Origin: Thermoflexus hugenholtzii JAD2
GTDB lineage: Bacteria; Chloroflexota; Chloroflexia; Chloroflexales; Roseiflexaceae
Assembly: GCA_945881915.1 (NCBI GenBank)
Contig: CAMCVW010000006.1
Span: 1-64,000, forward strand
Direction: 5' to 3'
DNA: 64,000 bases
Shown: in pieces, positions 52,594 through 62,585 of the stretch
Layout of the letters: each line of letters opens with the position of its first letter
Numbering within the stretch: position 1 is the stretch's first letter
Notes under the pieces: model-generated
What the model was told of the DNA's origin: nothing
The model's database searches: none
What the model saw: only the letters and a program-made list of their open reading frames with translations
Program-made: the position numbers and the translations under genes

Positions 52594-53970
52594 TTACTGT
52601 TTGCGCACGATGAGTGCTGCCAGTTTGGGAGCGACGCCGATGTATGTCTCGGGCGTGAGTGCACGCAGTTCGGTTTTGAGCGCGTCGTCGACGGGTAGCG
52701 TGTCGATGAAGGCATGCAGATCCGCCATGGTGACCGTGGTTTTGCCACGGGTCAGGGTTTTGAGCAGCTCGTAGGGTTCGTTGACGTTGGCGCGGCGCAG
52801 AATCGTCTGGTACGCCTCGGCCAACACCTCAGGGTGATCGACGACGTGCTGGTGCATGAGTTCGCGGTTGGTACTTATTTTGCTCAATCCCTTGGCGGCA
52901 CGTTTGCAGCCGATGACCATGTGGCCGAATGCCACGCCCAGATTGCGCAGGACGGTGCTGCCGGTCAAATCACGCTGCAGGCGCGAGACCGGCAGTTTGC
53001 GCGCAAAGAATTCGAGCAGCGCGATAGCGATGCCCAAATTGCCCTCGGAGTTTTCGAAGTCGATGGGGTTGACTTTGTGGGGCATCGTCGACGAGCCGAC
53101 TTCGCCTGCTTTGGGACGCTGGACGAGGTAGCCGTCGGATATGTAGCGCCACAGATCCTGGTCCATATCGGTCAGAATCGTACAGATGCGGCGCATGGCG
53201 TCGCAGACCTCGGCCAGCGAGTCGTTGGGCTCGATTTGGGTGGTGAGCATGAGTGGTTCGAGGTCGAGGATGCGCACAAACGCACGTGAAAAGACCATCC
53301 AATCGACGTCGGGCATAGCCACTGCGTGGGCAGCCAAGGTGCCGGTGGCGCCGTTGAGTTTACCGGTCAGGGGGATTGCGTTGAGCGTGTCACGGGCGCG
53401 TTGCAGGCGTGCCAGGATGACGGCCATTTCTTTGCCGAAGGTGGTCGGGGTGGCGATTTGGCCGTGGGTGCGGGCGGGCATGACGGTGTGTGCTTCTTCG
53501 AGGCTGAGGGTATGCAGGTGGTTCATCACCTCGCCGATGACCGGCGAGAGCACCTGGTCGCGGGCTTCGCGGACCATCAACGCGTACGACAGATTGTTGA
53601 CGTCTTCGGAGGTCAGTCCGAAGTGGACCATTTCTTTGAGGTGGCCGATCCCCAGGGCATCGAGGCGGTCACGCAACCAGTATTCGATGGCTTTGACGTC
53701 GTGGTTGACGCGTTTGTCGATGGCCGAAATGGCTGCGGCTTCGGCCGGTCCAAATGCCGAGTAGAGGGCACGCAGCGCGTCGATTTTGGCGGGTTCGAGG
53801 TTGGCGACGGCCACGACGGGTCGCGCTTTGCAGAGCATGATGAGGTACTCGACCTCGACGCGGATGCGGTAGCGCATCAGGGCGCTCTCGGCAAAATAAC
53901 TCGCCAATTCGGCGACGTCGCCGTGGTAGCGCCCGTCGAGGGGCGAAAGTGCCGTCAGTGCGTCTGCCAT
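52594..53970 (-). CDS. purB: adenylosuccinate lyase
   Basis: A 458-residue adenylosuccinate lyase (E. coli PurB type), acting twice in purine synthesis (SAICAR and adenylosuccinate cleavage). LTALSPLDGRYHGDVAEL at the start is diagnostic; the fumarase-superfamily signature is GEVGSSTMPHKVNPIDFENSEGN (Ser/Lys active loop), with the His-containing VHFGLTSEDVNNL and TVMPARTHGQIATPTTFGKE. The ATG at 53970 starts at the conserved N-terminus; a longer in-frame extension runs into the ABC gene and is not real. It lies 40 bp behind the iron-ABC genes and may be read from their transcript. Confidence 0.96.
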   Translation of the reverse strand: MADALTALSPLDGRYHGDVAELASYFAESALMRYRIRVEVEYLIMLCKARPVVAVANLEPAKIDALRALYSAFGPAEAAAISAIDKRVNHDVKAIEYWLRDRLDALGIGHLKEMVHFGLTSEDVNNLSYALMVREARDQVLSPVIGEVMNHLHTLSLEEAHTVMPARTHGQIATPTTFGKEMAVILARLQRARDTLNAIPLTGKLNGATGTLAAHAVAMPDVDWMVFSRAFVRILDLEPLMLTTQIEPNDSLAEVCDAMRRICTILTDMDQDLWRYISDGYLVQRPKAGEVGSSTMPHKVNPIDFENSEGNLGIAIALLEFFARKLPVSRLQRDLTGSTVLRNLGVAFGHMVIGCKRAAKGLSKISTNRELMHQHVVDHPEVLAEAYQTILRRANVNEPYELLKTLTRGKTTVTMADLHAFIDTLPVDDALKTELRALTPETYIGVAPKLAALIVRKQ

Positions 53971-54010
53971 ACTGCCTCGTTCTGCTTTTCGTAATGGTAT
54001 TGTAGCAAAG

Positions 54011-55087
54011 TCATGACCGGCGACCGGTGTCCACGGCGGTGACGTGGCCACAGGCGACTTCTGCTGCAAAGCAGACCATGGGATGGGTCGCTGCAAATGA
54101 CAAGCCGATTCGTTGACCGATGGGGATTTTGGTTTCGTGCGGGGTGCGGCAGTGCACGCATTCCCCATTATCGAGGCGACAGGTGTAGTGATAGTGAGGG
54201 CCTTCGAAGAGGCGTTCGATGACCTCTGCATTGGGTTGTGTCGTGTCGACGGTCACGGCAATATCGTCGTAGCGTACCAACACACTCAGATTGGCAGCCA
54301 TCGCTACTGTTCCGACGGGTGTGACCGTTCCGAGCGGCGTGTGGAATTGGGCATTGACCGACACAAAATCGGCAGAGCCCATGAACTGCGCGGCAAAGCG
54401 GGTCCGAGGTTCGCCGAAGAGATCTTCGGGGGTGCCGATTTGGTGCAAAATGCCATCGTGCAGGAGGGCGACACGATCGGCGATTGCGAGCGCCTCGGTC
54501 TGGTCGTGGGTGACGATAATCGCTGCGGTATTTGCCGCGCGCAGAATCGTCCGCAGTTCGGTCCGGACGCGGTCGCGAATGGCGGTGTCGAGGTTGCTGA
54601 ACGGTTCGTCCAGCAGGATGACGCTGGGTTGTGGGGCGAGTGCCCGCGCAATCGCGACGCGTTGCTGTTGGCCGCCCGATAACTGATGCGGCATGCGCTG
54701 TTCGAGTCCCGCTAAGCCCACTTGCGCAATGGCATGCATGGCCTGGTCGAGTTGCTGGGGCTTGGGCGTTGCATGCAAGGCGAAGCGGACGTTTTCGAGC
54801 ACCGTCATATGTGGGAACAGGGCGTAGTCTTGGAAGACCATGCCCACCCGGCGCGCTTCGGGCGGCATGGTGCGTCCCGCTGGCACGCCACGAATGGTGA
54901 TCAATCCATCATCGGGAAGCTCGAGCCCAGCGATGAGGCGGAGCGTCGTTGTTTTGCCCGAACCGCTCGGTCCCAACAGCACCAGCACTTCGGCTGGGTA
55001 GAGTTCGAGACTCAATGATTTGACAATCGGTTGTGTCGCGGTGCGCGGGTGATAGGTCACCTGATGGAGTCGAATGATTGGTTCCAT
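54011..55087 (-). CDS. fbpC: Fe(III) ABC transporter ATP-binding protein
   Basis: A 358-residue ABC ATPase of the FbpC/PotA-like group: Walker A GPSGSGKTTTLRL, signature LSGGQQQRVAIARALA, Walker B VILLDEPFSNLDTA, followed by a C-terminal TOBE-type regulatory domain (about residues 240-358). It energises the permease encoded 12 bp upstream. The Fe assignment follows from the adjacent binding protein. Third gene of the operon. Confidence 0.92.
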   Translation of the reverse strand: MEPIIRLHQVTYHPRTATQPIVKSLSLELYPAEVLVLLGPSGSGKTTTLRLIAGLELPDDGLITIRGVPAGRTMPPEARRVGMVFQDYALFPHMTVLENVRFALHATPKPQQLDQAMHAIAQVGLAGLEQRMPHQLSGGQQQRVAIARALAPQPSVILLDEPFSNLDTAIRDRVRTELRTILRAANTAAIIVTHDQTEALAIADRVALLHDGILHQIGTPEDLFGEPRTRFAAQFMGSADFVSVNAQFHTPLGTVTPVGTVAMAANLSVLVRYDDIAVTVDTTQPNAEVIERLFEGPHYHYTCRLDNGECVHCRTPHETKIPIGQRIGLSFAATHPMVCFAAEVACGHVTAVDTGRRS

Positions 55088-55099
55088 TGCGTAGATACT

Positions 55100-56728
55100 C
55101 TATTCTTCGACGCGGCGGTCGCGTCGCATATCGTGTACCAAGATTTGGGAAAGCGGGAGCACTGCGCCCAGTAGCAACAAGAGTGCAGGGAGGGCTGCGG
55201 CATGGTACATGCCTTCACTCGCCGGCATCCAAATATGTACTGCCAGTGTATCAAACCCCACGGGACGTAACAACAACGTGGCTGGTAATTCTTTGAGCAA
55301 TCCGAGTGCAATCAATGCCCATCCGGCGAGTACGCCTGGTCTTGCAAGCGGCATCATGATGCGCCAAAACACCCGAGCAGACGATGCTCCCATCCCGCGG
55401 GCAGCCTCACGGTAGACGTGCGGGATTGGCATAAATGCTGCATCACTACTCTGAATCGTTTGCGGTGCCGAGCGAATGATGTACGCTAGAATCAACGGCA
55501 AAAGACTGCCACGCAGCCACGGAACCCAGTCGCTCACCACAAAAACCACTCCCAATGCCACCACAATCCCCGGCATTGCACTGCCTGCCTGACCGATGCG
55601 CGCCAACACCGCACCCCAGAATCCGCCCGTCCGCAATACCAGTGCCGGTGCCAGCGCAATCATGGTGGTCAGACTCGCCACAGCGCCCACTACCAAAAAC
55701 GTCCGCACTGCACCCGACGCCAGTACCAGCCAATGCACCTGCGTCGCTGCTGCATACGGGGCGGGTTGGAGCACCCACGCGCCGAGCACCCCCAGCGGCA
55801 CGAGCAACGCACAGACACTCAGACCCAGCAATGTTGCATGGGCGAGGAATTGCATGCGCCGACTCCCCTCCCGCTCGGGACGAGGGCGCCAGGTCGGGCC
55901 ATGGTGGAGCGGTGCCTGCCCGCCGAGGCGGTTGGACCAGTGCAATAACCCCAACGCGGCACACACCAGTGGCAGACTCAGCAGCGCAGTGCCCGATTGA
56001 TCGATGTCGCCGATGTAGCGACTGAATATCGCCGTACTCAAGGTCGGCAGGCGCAACAACGACGGCAAACCGTATTCGCCCAGCGCGTAGATGAACACCA
56101 GCACCATCCCGCCAAACGCGCTGGGTGTCAGCATCGGAACGGTCACATGCCACCAGCGGGTGTACCACGGGACCCCACACAAGCGGGCTTGCTCGTCCAA
56201 ATGACCACTCGTTTGGCGGAGCGCTGCACTGACGGGCAAGAACACATAGGGCGACAAGCAGAGTGCCAGCAGCACAATGCTGCCAGCGAGGCCATAGAAC
56301 ATGCCGAACGGGAGCGTGCCCCATTCCGTCCAGTGCTGTTCGACCAACCAGCGTTCCAGCGATCCTCGCGGTCGTGCTACCGAGCCGACCGTCATCGCCA
56401 GCACGTAGGGTGGCATGGCCAAGGGCAACACTGCGACGACCCGCCACAGGCGCCGCCAGCGCATGGGTACCTGTTCGATGAGCAGTGCTTGACCGATGCC
56501 GATGATGCCGGTTATGCCGGCAGTGCCGAGGGCAAAAAGAGAAGTGTTTTGGAGCAGGCGCAACAGGAACGGCCAGGGCGGGAGTTCCTGTGTATACGGG
56601 GTCAGGAGCCCGCGCACCAACACCAGCACGATAGGAGTCGCAGCCAGGCCGGCAATCAGGAGCGTGAGCAGCCAGACGGCACGTCGTGGTGCGTGATAGG
56701 GTGTTGTCCGCACGCTCGCTGCGCGCAT
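55100..56728 (-). CDS. fbpB: Fe(III) ABC transporter permease (fused two-domain type)
   Basis: A 542-residue permease with about twelve membrane helices forming two binding-protein-dependent transport domains in one chain, the layout of FbpB/SfuB. EAA-like loops are seen in LDEQARLCGVPWYTRWWHVTVP (first domain) and YREAARGMGASSARVFWRIMMP (second domain), which contact the ATPase. It starts 3 bp after the binding-protein stop. Confidence 0.92.
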   Translation of the reverse strand: MRAASVRTTPYHAPRRAVWLLTLLIAGLAATPIVLVLVRGLLTPYTQELPPWPFLLRLLQNTSLFALGTAGITGIIGIGQALLIEQVPMRWRRLWRVVAVLPLAMPPYVLAMTVGSVARPRGSLERWLVEQHWTEWGTLPFGMFYGLAGSIVLLALCLSPYVFLPVSAALRQTSGHLDEQARLCGVPWYTRWWHVTVPMLTPSAFGGMVLVFIYALGEYGLPSLLRLPTLSTAIFSRYIGDIDQSGTALLSLPLVCAALGLLHWSNRLGGQAPLHHGPTWRPRPEREGSRRMQFLAHATLLGLSVCALLVPLGVLGAWVLQPAPYAAATQVHWLVLASGAVRTFLVVGAVASLTTMIALAPALVLRTGGFWGAVLARIGQAGSAMPGIVVALGVVFVVSDWVPWLRGSLLPLILAYIIRSAPQTIQSSDAAFMPIPHVYREAARGMGASSARVFWRIMMPLARPGVLAGWALIALGLLKELPATLLLRPVGFDTLAVHIWMPASEGMYHAAALPALLLLLGAVLPLSQILVHDMRRDRRVEE

Positions 56729-56731
56729 CGG

Positions 56732-57772
56732 TTACGGAATCCCTGCGTGTTGCATCAGTTGGATTGCCGCGTCTGCATCATCTGCGGCGTCGTCCATTGG
56801 CACGGTCGCCATGCGAAAATCGTCGGGTTGCGTCGTCCCGCTGTCTATCACCACCCCGGGGAGTACCGGGAACTCGAAGTTGACGTCGGCAAAGAGTTTT
56901 TGGGTGTCGGGCTGGAACAAAAACGCTGCGAATGTCGCAGCCGCATCAGGATGCGGTGCGCCGGCGAGCTGCGACACCGTCGCGGTATTCATCATGACGC
57001 CCATCTGACCCGCTGCTTGGTCCGGAAAGACGATGCCAATGTGATTATTCGTGGCCTCACGGCGCTGTACCTCGTAGTGATAGTGATTGGCAACCCCAAT
57101 GGCAAACTCCCCGCTGCCCACTGCCATGCGTAAATCCGTTGCGTTGCTGAGAAACTGTGTTTGGTTGGCGACCAACCCATTCACCCACGCCCGTGTCTGT
57201 TCTGGGCCAATCAGGTGCATCATCGCGGCGATTTGGGCTTGGAATGGTCCGTTGGTCGCATCGGCAAAGGCGACGTTGCCGCGCCAGCGCGGATCGGTCA
57301 GATCCAACATCGATGTCGGTGCATCGGCTGCATCCACCATATCGGTGTTGTACAGAATGACCCGCGCGCGCCATGTGACCGAGGTCCAGCGTCCTTGGGC
57401 GTCTTTGAGCGTGGCCGGCACTGATTCGCTGCCACGAGGCGGCATGGTTGCAAAGACCCCACTATCGACCATCCGGAGTGGCACCAGCATATCGGTGGTC
57501 AAAAAAATATCGGCTTGTGGGTTGCTGCGTTCTGCAAGAATCAACGCGGCAAGCTCGGTGTTTTTGGCGTATTTGATGTCGACGGTGATGTCAGGGTAGG
57601 CAGTGCGGAATGCGTCGATGACGGGGGTGAGGAACGCTTCGGTACGCCCGCTATAGATGACGAGGCGACGCGCCGCATCGTTCTGGCGCGGTATTTGGGA
57701 GGGGGTACACCCGGTAGCGCAGACAATGGTCAGCAATGTGACGATGCGGACAACCCACGGTGTGTTGGGCAT
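56732..57772 (-). CDS. fbpA: Fe(III)-binding periplasmic/lipoprotein component
   Basis: A 346-residue extracellular binding protein of the FbpA/FutA (IdiA) family. It has a lipoprotein-like signal (VTLLTIVCATGCTPS, lipobox Cys), then LVIYSGRTEAFLTPVIDAF, the usual start of this family, and the tyrosine-bearing NHYHYEVQ loop near the iron site, with FEFPVLPGVV near the end. It would deliver ferric iron to the FbpB/FbpC complex. Start chosen at ATG 57772 because the signal peptide begins there. Confidence 0.9.
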   Translation of the reverse strand: MPNTPWVVRIVTLLTIVCATGCTPSQIPRQNDAARRLVIYSGRTEAFLTPVIDAFRTAYPDITVDIKYAKNTELAALILAERSNPQADIFLTTDMLVPLRMVDSGVFATMPPRGSESVPATLKDAQGRWTSVTWRARVILYNTDMVDAADAPTSMLDLTDPRWRGNVAFADATNGPFQAQIAAMMHLIGPEQTRAWVNGLVANQTQFLSNATDLRMAVGSGEFAIGVANHYHYEVQRREATNNHIGIVFPDQAAGQMGVMMNTATVSQLAGAPHPDAAATFAAFLFQPDTQKLFADVNFEFPVLPGVVIDSGTTQPDDFRMATVPMDDAADDADAAIQLMQHAGIP

Positions 57773-58207
57773 GTTCGTTCCTGTGACGGGGTGATGATGT
57801 ATCATACCGCAGCCCTGTCGATAGGCAGACAACATCGTCTGCGCAGGACGCATGACCATTTGCCGGTCTGGGCCATGCCAAAAGCGCGGACGGCCGCACG
57901 TGCGCTGGGAAGAAAAAGCTGTCCGCGTGCAACCCCTCGCTGTGGATCTGGATCGTGCGCCGGCTCTGGTTAAGCACACTCCCACTTGAATGGTGACCAT
58001 GCAACGGGGCAACGGAACGATAATCCAATCCCAGCTGTGGGAGATGTGCACGATGGAACTGACCCCGAAGGCGACGCCCAGCATGCGTGGTGGCGGTTCG
58101 TTTGCGCGATTGTGTGATTACTGGCGTACTCCTTTTTTTGACAGAGGCAAAACATACAGGGGTCGACGGCGGTTGGGTCAAGATTTGATCTAAAGTGATT
58201 AAAACAT
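57773..58207. other. intergenic region between fbp and ssp operons
   Basis: No convincing gene is present: frames here are short, lack ribosome-binding sites and show no family motif. In particular there is no cysteine desulfurase (sspA). I looked for a recognisable riboswitch ahead of fbpA and found none. Confidence 0.6.
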
Positions 58208-58236
58208 TTGTGCTAAATGCAAGCCTAAGTTATAAT
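58208..58236 (+). promoter_or_regulatory. promoter of the ssp operon
   Basis: TTGTGC (58208-58213), 17-bp spacer, TATAAT (58231-58236), 80 bp upstream of sspB. It shows that sspB is the first gene of its transcript. Confidence 0.7.
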
Positions 58237-58316
58237 AAACCGCCTGAAGGGCGATTTGGAAGTGTCTAAGAACTACAGAGACTACCAATAACCAAAAAAT
58301 AACAGAGAGCAGCGCC

Positions 58317-59210
58317 ATGGAACACCCCCTCAATTACCAATTCAGTGGCCATGGAACATTTATATTGCGCAGTAATTGGCTCAAACGCCTCTACGATGAA
58401 TGCGTAATTGATCCAATGGTCTTCTCTCGTGCAGATGCACTTATTCGTTTTGGTGTCGGCAAAAACATGGTAGATGCAATTCGATATTGGGGAAGTGTGA
58501 CTGGAATTATTGCTTCGCATCCGGAGCGCGGGTGGCAACCTACAGAAATGGCTCATATCTTATTTGGTGCGGATGGTATTGACCCTTTTTTAGTAACTTC
58601 ATGGTCGAGGTGGTGGCTGCATTGGCGGTTAGTCAATTCCACAGCATTTACATGGAATTACGTGTTTATGCAAATGGCATCGAATGAAATTGATAGAGAA
58701 CAAATTACCCGAGACATTGCGTCAACATTGGGAACACTGGGTTTTAAGGTTCCATCCCAGGATGTTTTGAAACGAGACACAAATTGTTTGGTCAATAGTT
58801 ACTTAGCTCCTCATCACTCCGAAAGTAATATCGAAGAAACACTACTCTGCCCGCTAACTTCTCTTGGACTCCTGCAGGACAACGGAGAGTCAATTCGCAT
58901 ATTAAGTAGTGAACGTGATGATTTGCCTGACTCGATATTCATTAGTGCTATAGCGCAAGCCATGATTGCGAGTGGGAGAACTGCAATATCATTTTCTGAA
59001 ATAATGTGGGGTCGCAACGGTCCCGGAAGAATGTTTCGGTTAACGGAAGATGCTCTACTTTTTCGAGTATCAAGACTTGAAGAATTGACACATGGGGAAG
59101 CAATGTACAGCGATCAAGCCGGTGTGAGAACTCTCATGTGGCAGAACGTAAAGGACTTTGACACCCATGAGTACATCATGTTGCATGCCCAGCGCGAGGT
59201 GGGACGATGA
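58317..59210 (+). CDS. sspB: SspB-like DUF4007 protein, DNA phosphorothioation
   Basis: A 297-residue DUF4007 protein: NYQFSGHGTFILRSNWLKRLY at the N-terminus, then FSRADALIRFGVGKNMVDAIRYW, are the family signature. DUF4007 proteins are the SspB component of the SspABCD single-strand DNA phosphorothioation system, where SspB nicks DNA to allow sulfur insertion. The next gene overlaps by 4 bp (ATGA). The whole cluster is visibly more AT-rich than the core genes upstream, suggesting transfer. No sspA precedes it. Confidence 0.87.
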   Translation: MEHPLNYQFSGHGTFILRSNWLKRLYDECVIDPMVFSRADALIRFGVGKNMVDAIRYWGSVTGIIASHPERGWQPTEMAHILFGADGIDPFLVTSWSRWWLHWRLVNSTAFTWNYVFMQMASNEIDREQITRDIASTLGTLGFKVPSQDVLKRDTNCLVNSYLAPHHSESNIEETLLCPLTSLGLLQDNGESIRILSSERDDLPDSIFISAIAQAMIASGRTAISFSEIMWGRNGPGRMFRLTEDALLFRVSRLEELTHGEAMYSDQAGVRTLMWQNVKDFDTHEYIMLHAQREVGR

Positions 59211-62200
59211 CTCAAAGATACCTCCGTTCGGTAAATATTGCTCATGACTACTCAGAAAATGGTGCTGAACTACAGGGATATGTTGCTACACCACTTGTCC
59301 TTCAAACTCTCTCAAGAGTTGTGCGCGGAATCAACGACTCTGCTCAAGGACGTGCATATTCAATAATTGGGCCATATGGAACAGGTAAATCTGCGTTTGG
59401 TGTGTTTCTTGCACATTGGTTAAGTAAGAATGCTGCCGGCCGCAAAGATTTAATAGCTCAGCATGCACCAAAACTCACTGCAGACATTGATTTCGGTGTT
59501 GGTTCGTTATTCCCGGTTTTAATGAGTTCACGTGCCGCAACCCTTAGGCAAGCAATACTTTTGTCACTGCAATCTCAATTGGTGAAACAAACTAAGAAAA
59601 AGAAACTGACTCAACTACTCGAGCTCATTGGTCACGCTGCAGAAGACGGTGATGTTTCGCCAGAAATCGTAGCAGATTTACTTCAAGAAGCCATAGTATA
59701 TGTCAGAGAGCATAGTTCGTATGAAGGTATATTGCTCGTTATCGATGAGTTAGGGCAGCACCTTTCCCAGATTCATCGTTCCGGCGACACGCGGGATCTT
59801 TTCGTTCTTCAGACGATAGCCGAGGCTGCTTCAAGAACGAACGAAAACGCGTTGATGGTTGTAACAATTCTCCACCAAACCTTTGAGCGTTATAGTACGA
59901 CAGCAAGCGTTGCACAACAGACAGAGTGGGCAAAAGTGCAGGGTCGGTATATCGACCTAGTATTTCAAGAGCCGTACGCTCAAATGATGCGATTCGCTGC
60001 GAACGTATTAACTGACTATCAAAAACCAGCGGGCTGGTCCGAATTTGCAAGATTACTGGCAAATGAATCGAGCACCCTCGGATTAAAGCCTCACGAGATT
60101 GATGACGCCAATTGGTATTCACTCGTGCATGACAGTTATCCATTGCACCCAACGGTTCTTGTAGCATTACCATATCTTTTTCGATCAATCGCGCAGAATG
60201 AACGATCGCTCTTTGCGTTCTTGACAGCAAACGAACATGGTGGACTTCGTGAGCACGATTTTTCTGGAGACACGATTTCATTTTTTCGGTTACATGACCT
60301 GTATGGTTACGTTGAAAACACTCTGGGTCCCGGATTATTCGGTAGAGCAAAAGGTCGGCCCTGGGTTGAAGTAAGTGAGCTCCTTCGTCGAAGCAGAGAC
60401 TTACCAATGCTGGAGTTGCAGCTCCTTGCAACTATAGGAACCCTTGCAGCTCTTCACGAAGATCGTCTCCTCAAACCAAGCAAAGAACTTATTTCATTTT
60501 CGCTTGTAGACCAATCGGTATCGCATCAAATTCAATCGCTTTTGCAAAATCTCATTGATAAGCAGCTCATCCTCTACAGTTCATACCGTGATAGGTTGCG
60601 GCTTGCAGAAGCGAGCGATATCAATATTGATGAAAAGTTGCAAAATTGCCGTAACGACCTCTCGATGCAGCAAGATCTTGTTTCCTTGCTACAAGAATAT
60701 GTCTCATTTCGGCCAATCATCGCATACGAACATTCTTATAAAACAGGCACATTACGTTCATTTACGACAAGATTTGTTGAACACACGCGTGCATTTGCTT
60801 CTTCAGAACATATCGTTTCAGTGGGCGATGGCGAGATATGGTTTGTCGTCATTCCGGATGATGAAATCCGCGCTAAAGTGCTTACTTCTGCGCGCAAAGA
60901 CATCATATTGGTAATACCGGAGCGGACGACTCAGCTCCGCGAAGCACTGCTTGATGTTGCTGCTCATAGATTGCTAAACAAAGATACAGAGATAAACCAT
61001 GACAAAGTAGCTAAGCGAGAGCTTGCACTTCGTTTAGTAGAAGCAGAAGCAGGCTTAGCGGAACTCATTAGAACATCGTATGGAAACACACATGGTACAT
61101 GGTTGATTATTGGTTCTGTAGTCGACGTTCGGGATGCACGCAAACTGGACAATTCACTCAGTACGTACCTCGATGCACGTTTTCGGGATGCCCCACTTAT
61201 ACGAAATGAATTAATTGTACGAAGTAAATTGTCGGGGACAATTTCTCGTGCGCGTCGCATTCTGATAGAAAAATTGCTCGAACAGAATTCCACTCGACTG
61301 TTTGATGGCGATGCATTTCCTCCTGAGCGCGCTATCTATGAAAGCATCTTCATTGCTGGAGTCATCCACGTTGGAGAGGATGATGGCACATGGCGCCTCA
61401 GTTCTCCGCAACCACACAACGATCCGTTGCACCTTGGTCCAGTTTTCAGTGCCATTGAATCATTCTTTTCATCTGCGGAACATGCCCGTCGACCTTTGAC
61501 AGAGCTATATTCGCTTCTCGCTGCTCCACCATTTGGTGTGCGAGAACCTGTCATACCGCTGCTTTTTGTAGCGTTATACATAATCAACAGTGGTGAAGTT
61601 GCGCTCTATGAGCATGATTCGTTTGTTTCAGTACCTGACATCGCAGTGTTTGAGCGCTTGCTAGCAAAACCGAGTTACTTCTCACTGCGCCGGACACCAT
61701 CAAGCCGATTGCGTGCTGCATTATTTGAGCGGGTGGCAAAAGCGTTTGCGCCAATGGCACTGCAAAAGTCGGGCACAGTTGCCGTACTAGACGCTGTAAA
61801 ACCTATGCTTAAGTTTGCACAGCAACTCCCTGCTTACGTGAAATCTACCACCAATCTTTCTCTTAAAACACGTACAGTTCTCGATGTCTTGCTTACTGCT
61901 AAAGCGCCAGATGAACTTCTCTATCGAATGTTGCCAGAGGCACTAGGTTTGCCATCCGTCGCGATGTCGGAAGAGCTAGCCGCAACCTATGTCGATGAAT
62001 TTGCGGCAAATTTACGTACTGCGTTAGAAGAAATGCAAAATGCATATACAATACTGTACAACAATTGCATTTCTGACTTTGCTGCTGCGATAGTATCTCA
62101 AACGAGAGATCCTGTTTTGATGTACAGTGAGATTGCAGAGCGCATGCAGTTGGTGATCGACCAAAGCGCAGATACGCAATTGAGAGCTCTTGCATTACGT

Positions 62201-62581
62201 ATCAGTTCATCAGACCCAAAGAAGTGGATGGAGCCAGTGGCCGCATTGCTTGGGAAAAAACCGCTGAGTTCCTGGACCGATGCCGATGTAGGTGTTTTCA
62301 AACTTGCAGTGACTGATATTGGCAGAAGGTTACGCTTGTTTGAACAAGTTGCCACGGCAAGCAAGACACACTACCTAGGACATGCCCGACGCAGAATTGG
62401 TATAACAGACAATACTGGTGAACGAAGTGCAGTTGTTCAACTGCCAAGTGATGAAAAGATTTCAAATCTACGATCACAAATCGAACAAATCCTCGAGGGA
62501 GCAGGTCTCGATTTCGCAGATAAGTTGGGTTTACTGACATTACTCCTTGATAACGCACTTCCTAAGGAATCTGAAGGATAA
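59207..62581 (+). CDS. sspC: SspC-like P-loop ATPase, DNA phosphorothioation
   Basis: A 1124-residue cytoplasmic ATPase. Walker A is GPYGTGKS at residues 55-62 and Walker B is LLVIDELGQ at 176-184, followed by a sensor-like VVTILHQTFERY; the remaining ~900 residues are mostly alpha-helical with no known motif. Size, position between the DUF4007 and PP-loop genes, and overlap with sspB fit SspC, the ATPase that works with SspB and SspD. BrxC-like ATPases of BREX are a distant alternative, but pglZ and brxL are not in view. Confidence 0.82.
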   Translation: MTQRYLRSVNIAHDYSENGAELQGYVATPLVLQTLSRVVRGINDSAQGRAYSIIGPYGTGKSAFGVFLAHWLSKNAAGRKDLIAQHAPKLTADIDFGVGSLFPVLMSSRAATLRQAILLSLQSQLVKQTKKKKLTQLLELIGHAAEDGDVSPEIVADLLQEAIVYVREHSSYEGILLVIDELGQHLSQIHRSGDTRDLFVLQTIAEAASRTNENALMVVTILHQTFERYSTTASVAQQTEWAKVQGRYIDLVFQEPYAQMMRFAANVLTDYQKPAGWSEFARLLANESSTLGLKPHEIDDANWYSLVHDSYPLHPTVLVALPYLFRSIAQNERSLFAFLTANEHGGLREHDFSGDTISFFRLHDLYGYVENTLGPGLFGRAKGRPWVEVSELLRRSRDLPMLELQLLATIGTLAALHEDRLLKPSKELISFSLVDQSVSHQIQSLLQNLIDKQLILYSSYRDRLRLAEASDINIDEKLQNCRNDLSMQQDLVSLLQEYVSFRPIIAYEHSYKTGTLRSFTTRFVEHTRAFASSEHIVSVGDGEIWFVVIPDDEIRAKVLTSARKDIILVIPERTTQLREALLDVAAHRLLNKDTEINHDKVAKRELALRLVEAEAGLAELIRTSYGNTHGTWLIIGSVVDVRDARKLDNSLSTYLDARFRDAPLIRNELIVRSKLSGTISRARRILIEKLLEQNSTRLFDGDAFPPERAIYESIFIAGVIHVGEDDGTWRLSSPQPHNDPLHLGPVFSAIESFFSSAEHARRPLTELYSLLAAPPFGVREPVIPLLFVALYIINSGEVALYEHDSFVSVPDIAVFERLLAKPSYFSLRRTPSSRLRAALFERVAKAFAPMALQKSGTVAVLDAVKPMLKFAQQLPAYVKSTTNLSLKTRTVLDVLLTAKAPDELLYRMLPEALGLPSVAMSEELAATYVDEFAANLRTALEEMQNAYTILYNNCISDFAAAIVSQTRDPVLMYSEIAERMQLVIDQSADTQLRALALRISSSDPKKWMEPVAALLGKKPLSSWTDADVGVFKLAVTDIGRRLRLFEQVATASKTHYLGHARRRIGITDNTGERSAVVQLPSDEKISNLRSQIEQILEGAGLDFADKLGLLTLLLDNALPKESEG

Positions 62582-62585
62582 AGCA

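Noticed and set aside
55446-56447. 333-codon minus-strand frame inside the permease gene
   Set aside because: Same strand but a different frame from a twelve-helix permease with EAA loops; no start signal.
57773-58207. Riboswitch or missing sspA in the fbp-ssp gap
   Set aside because: No TPP, cobalamin, molybdenum-cofactor or other familiar riboswitch core was recognised, and no frame shows cysteine desulfurase motifs.
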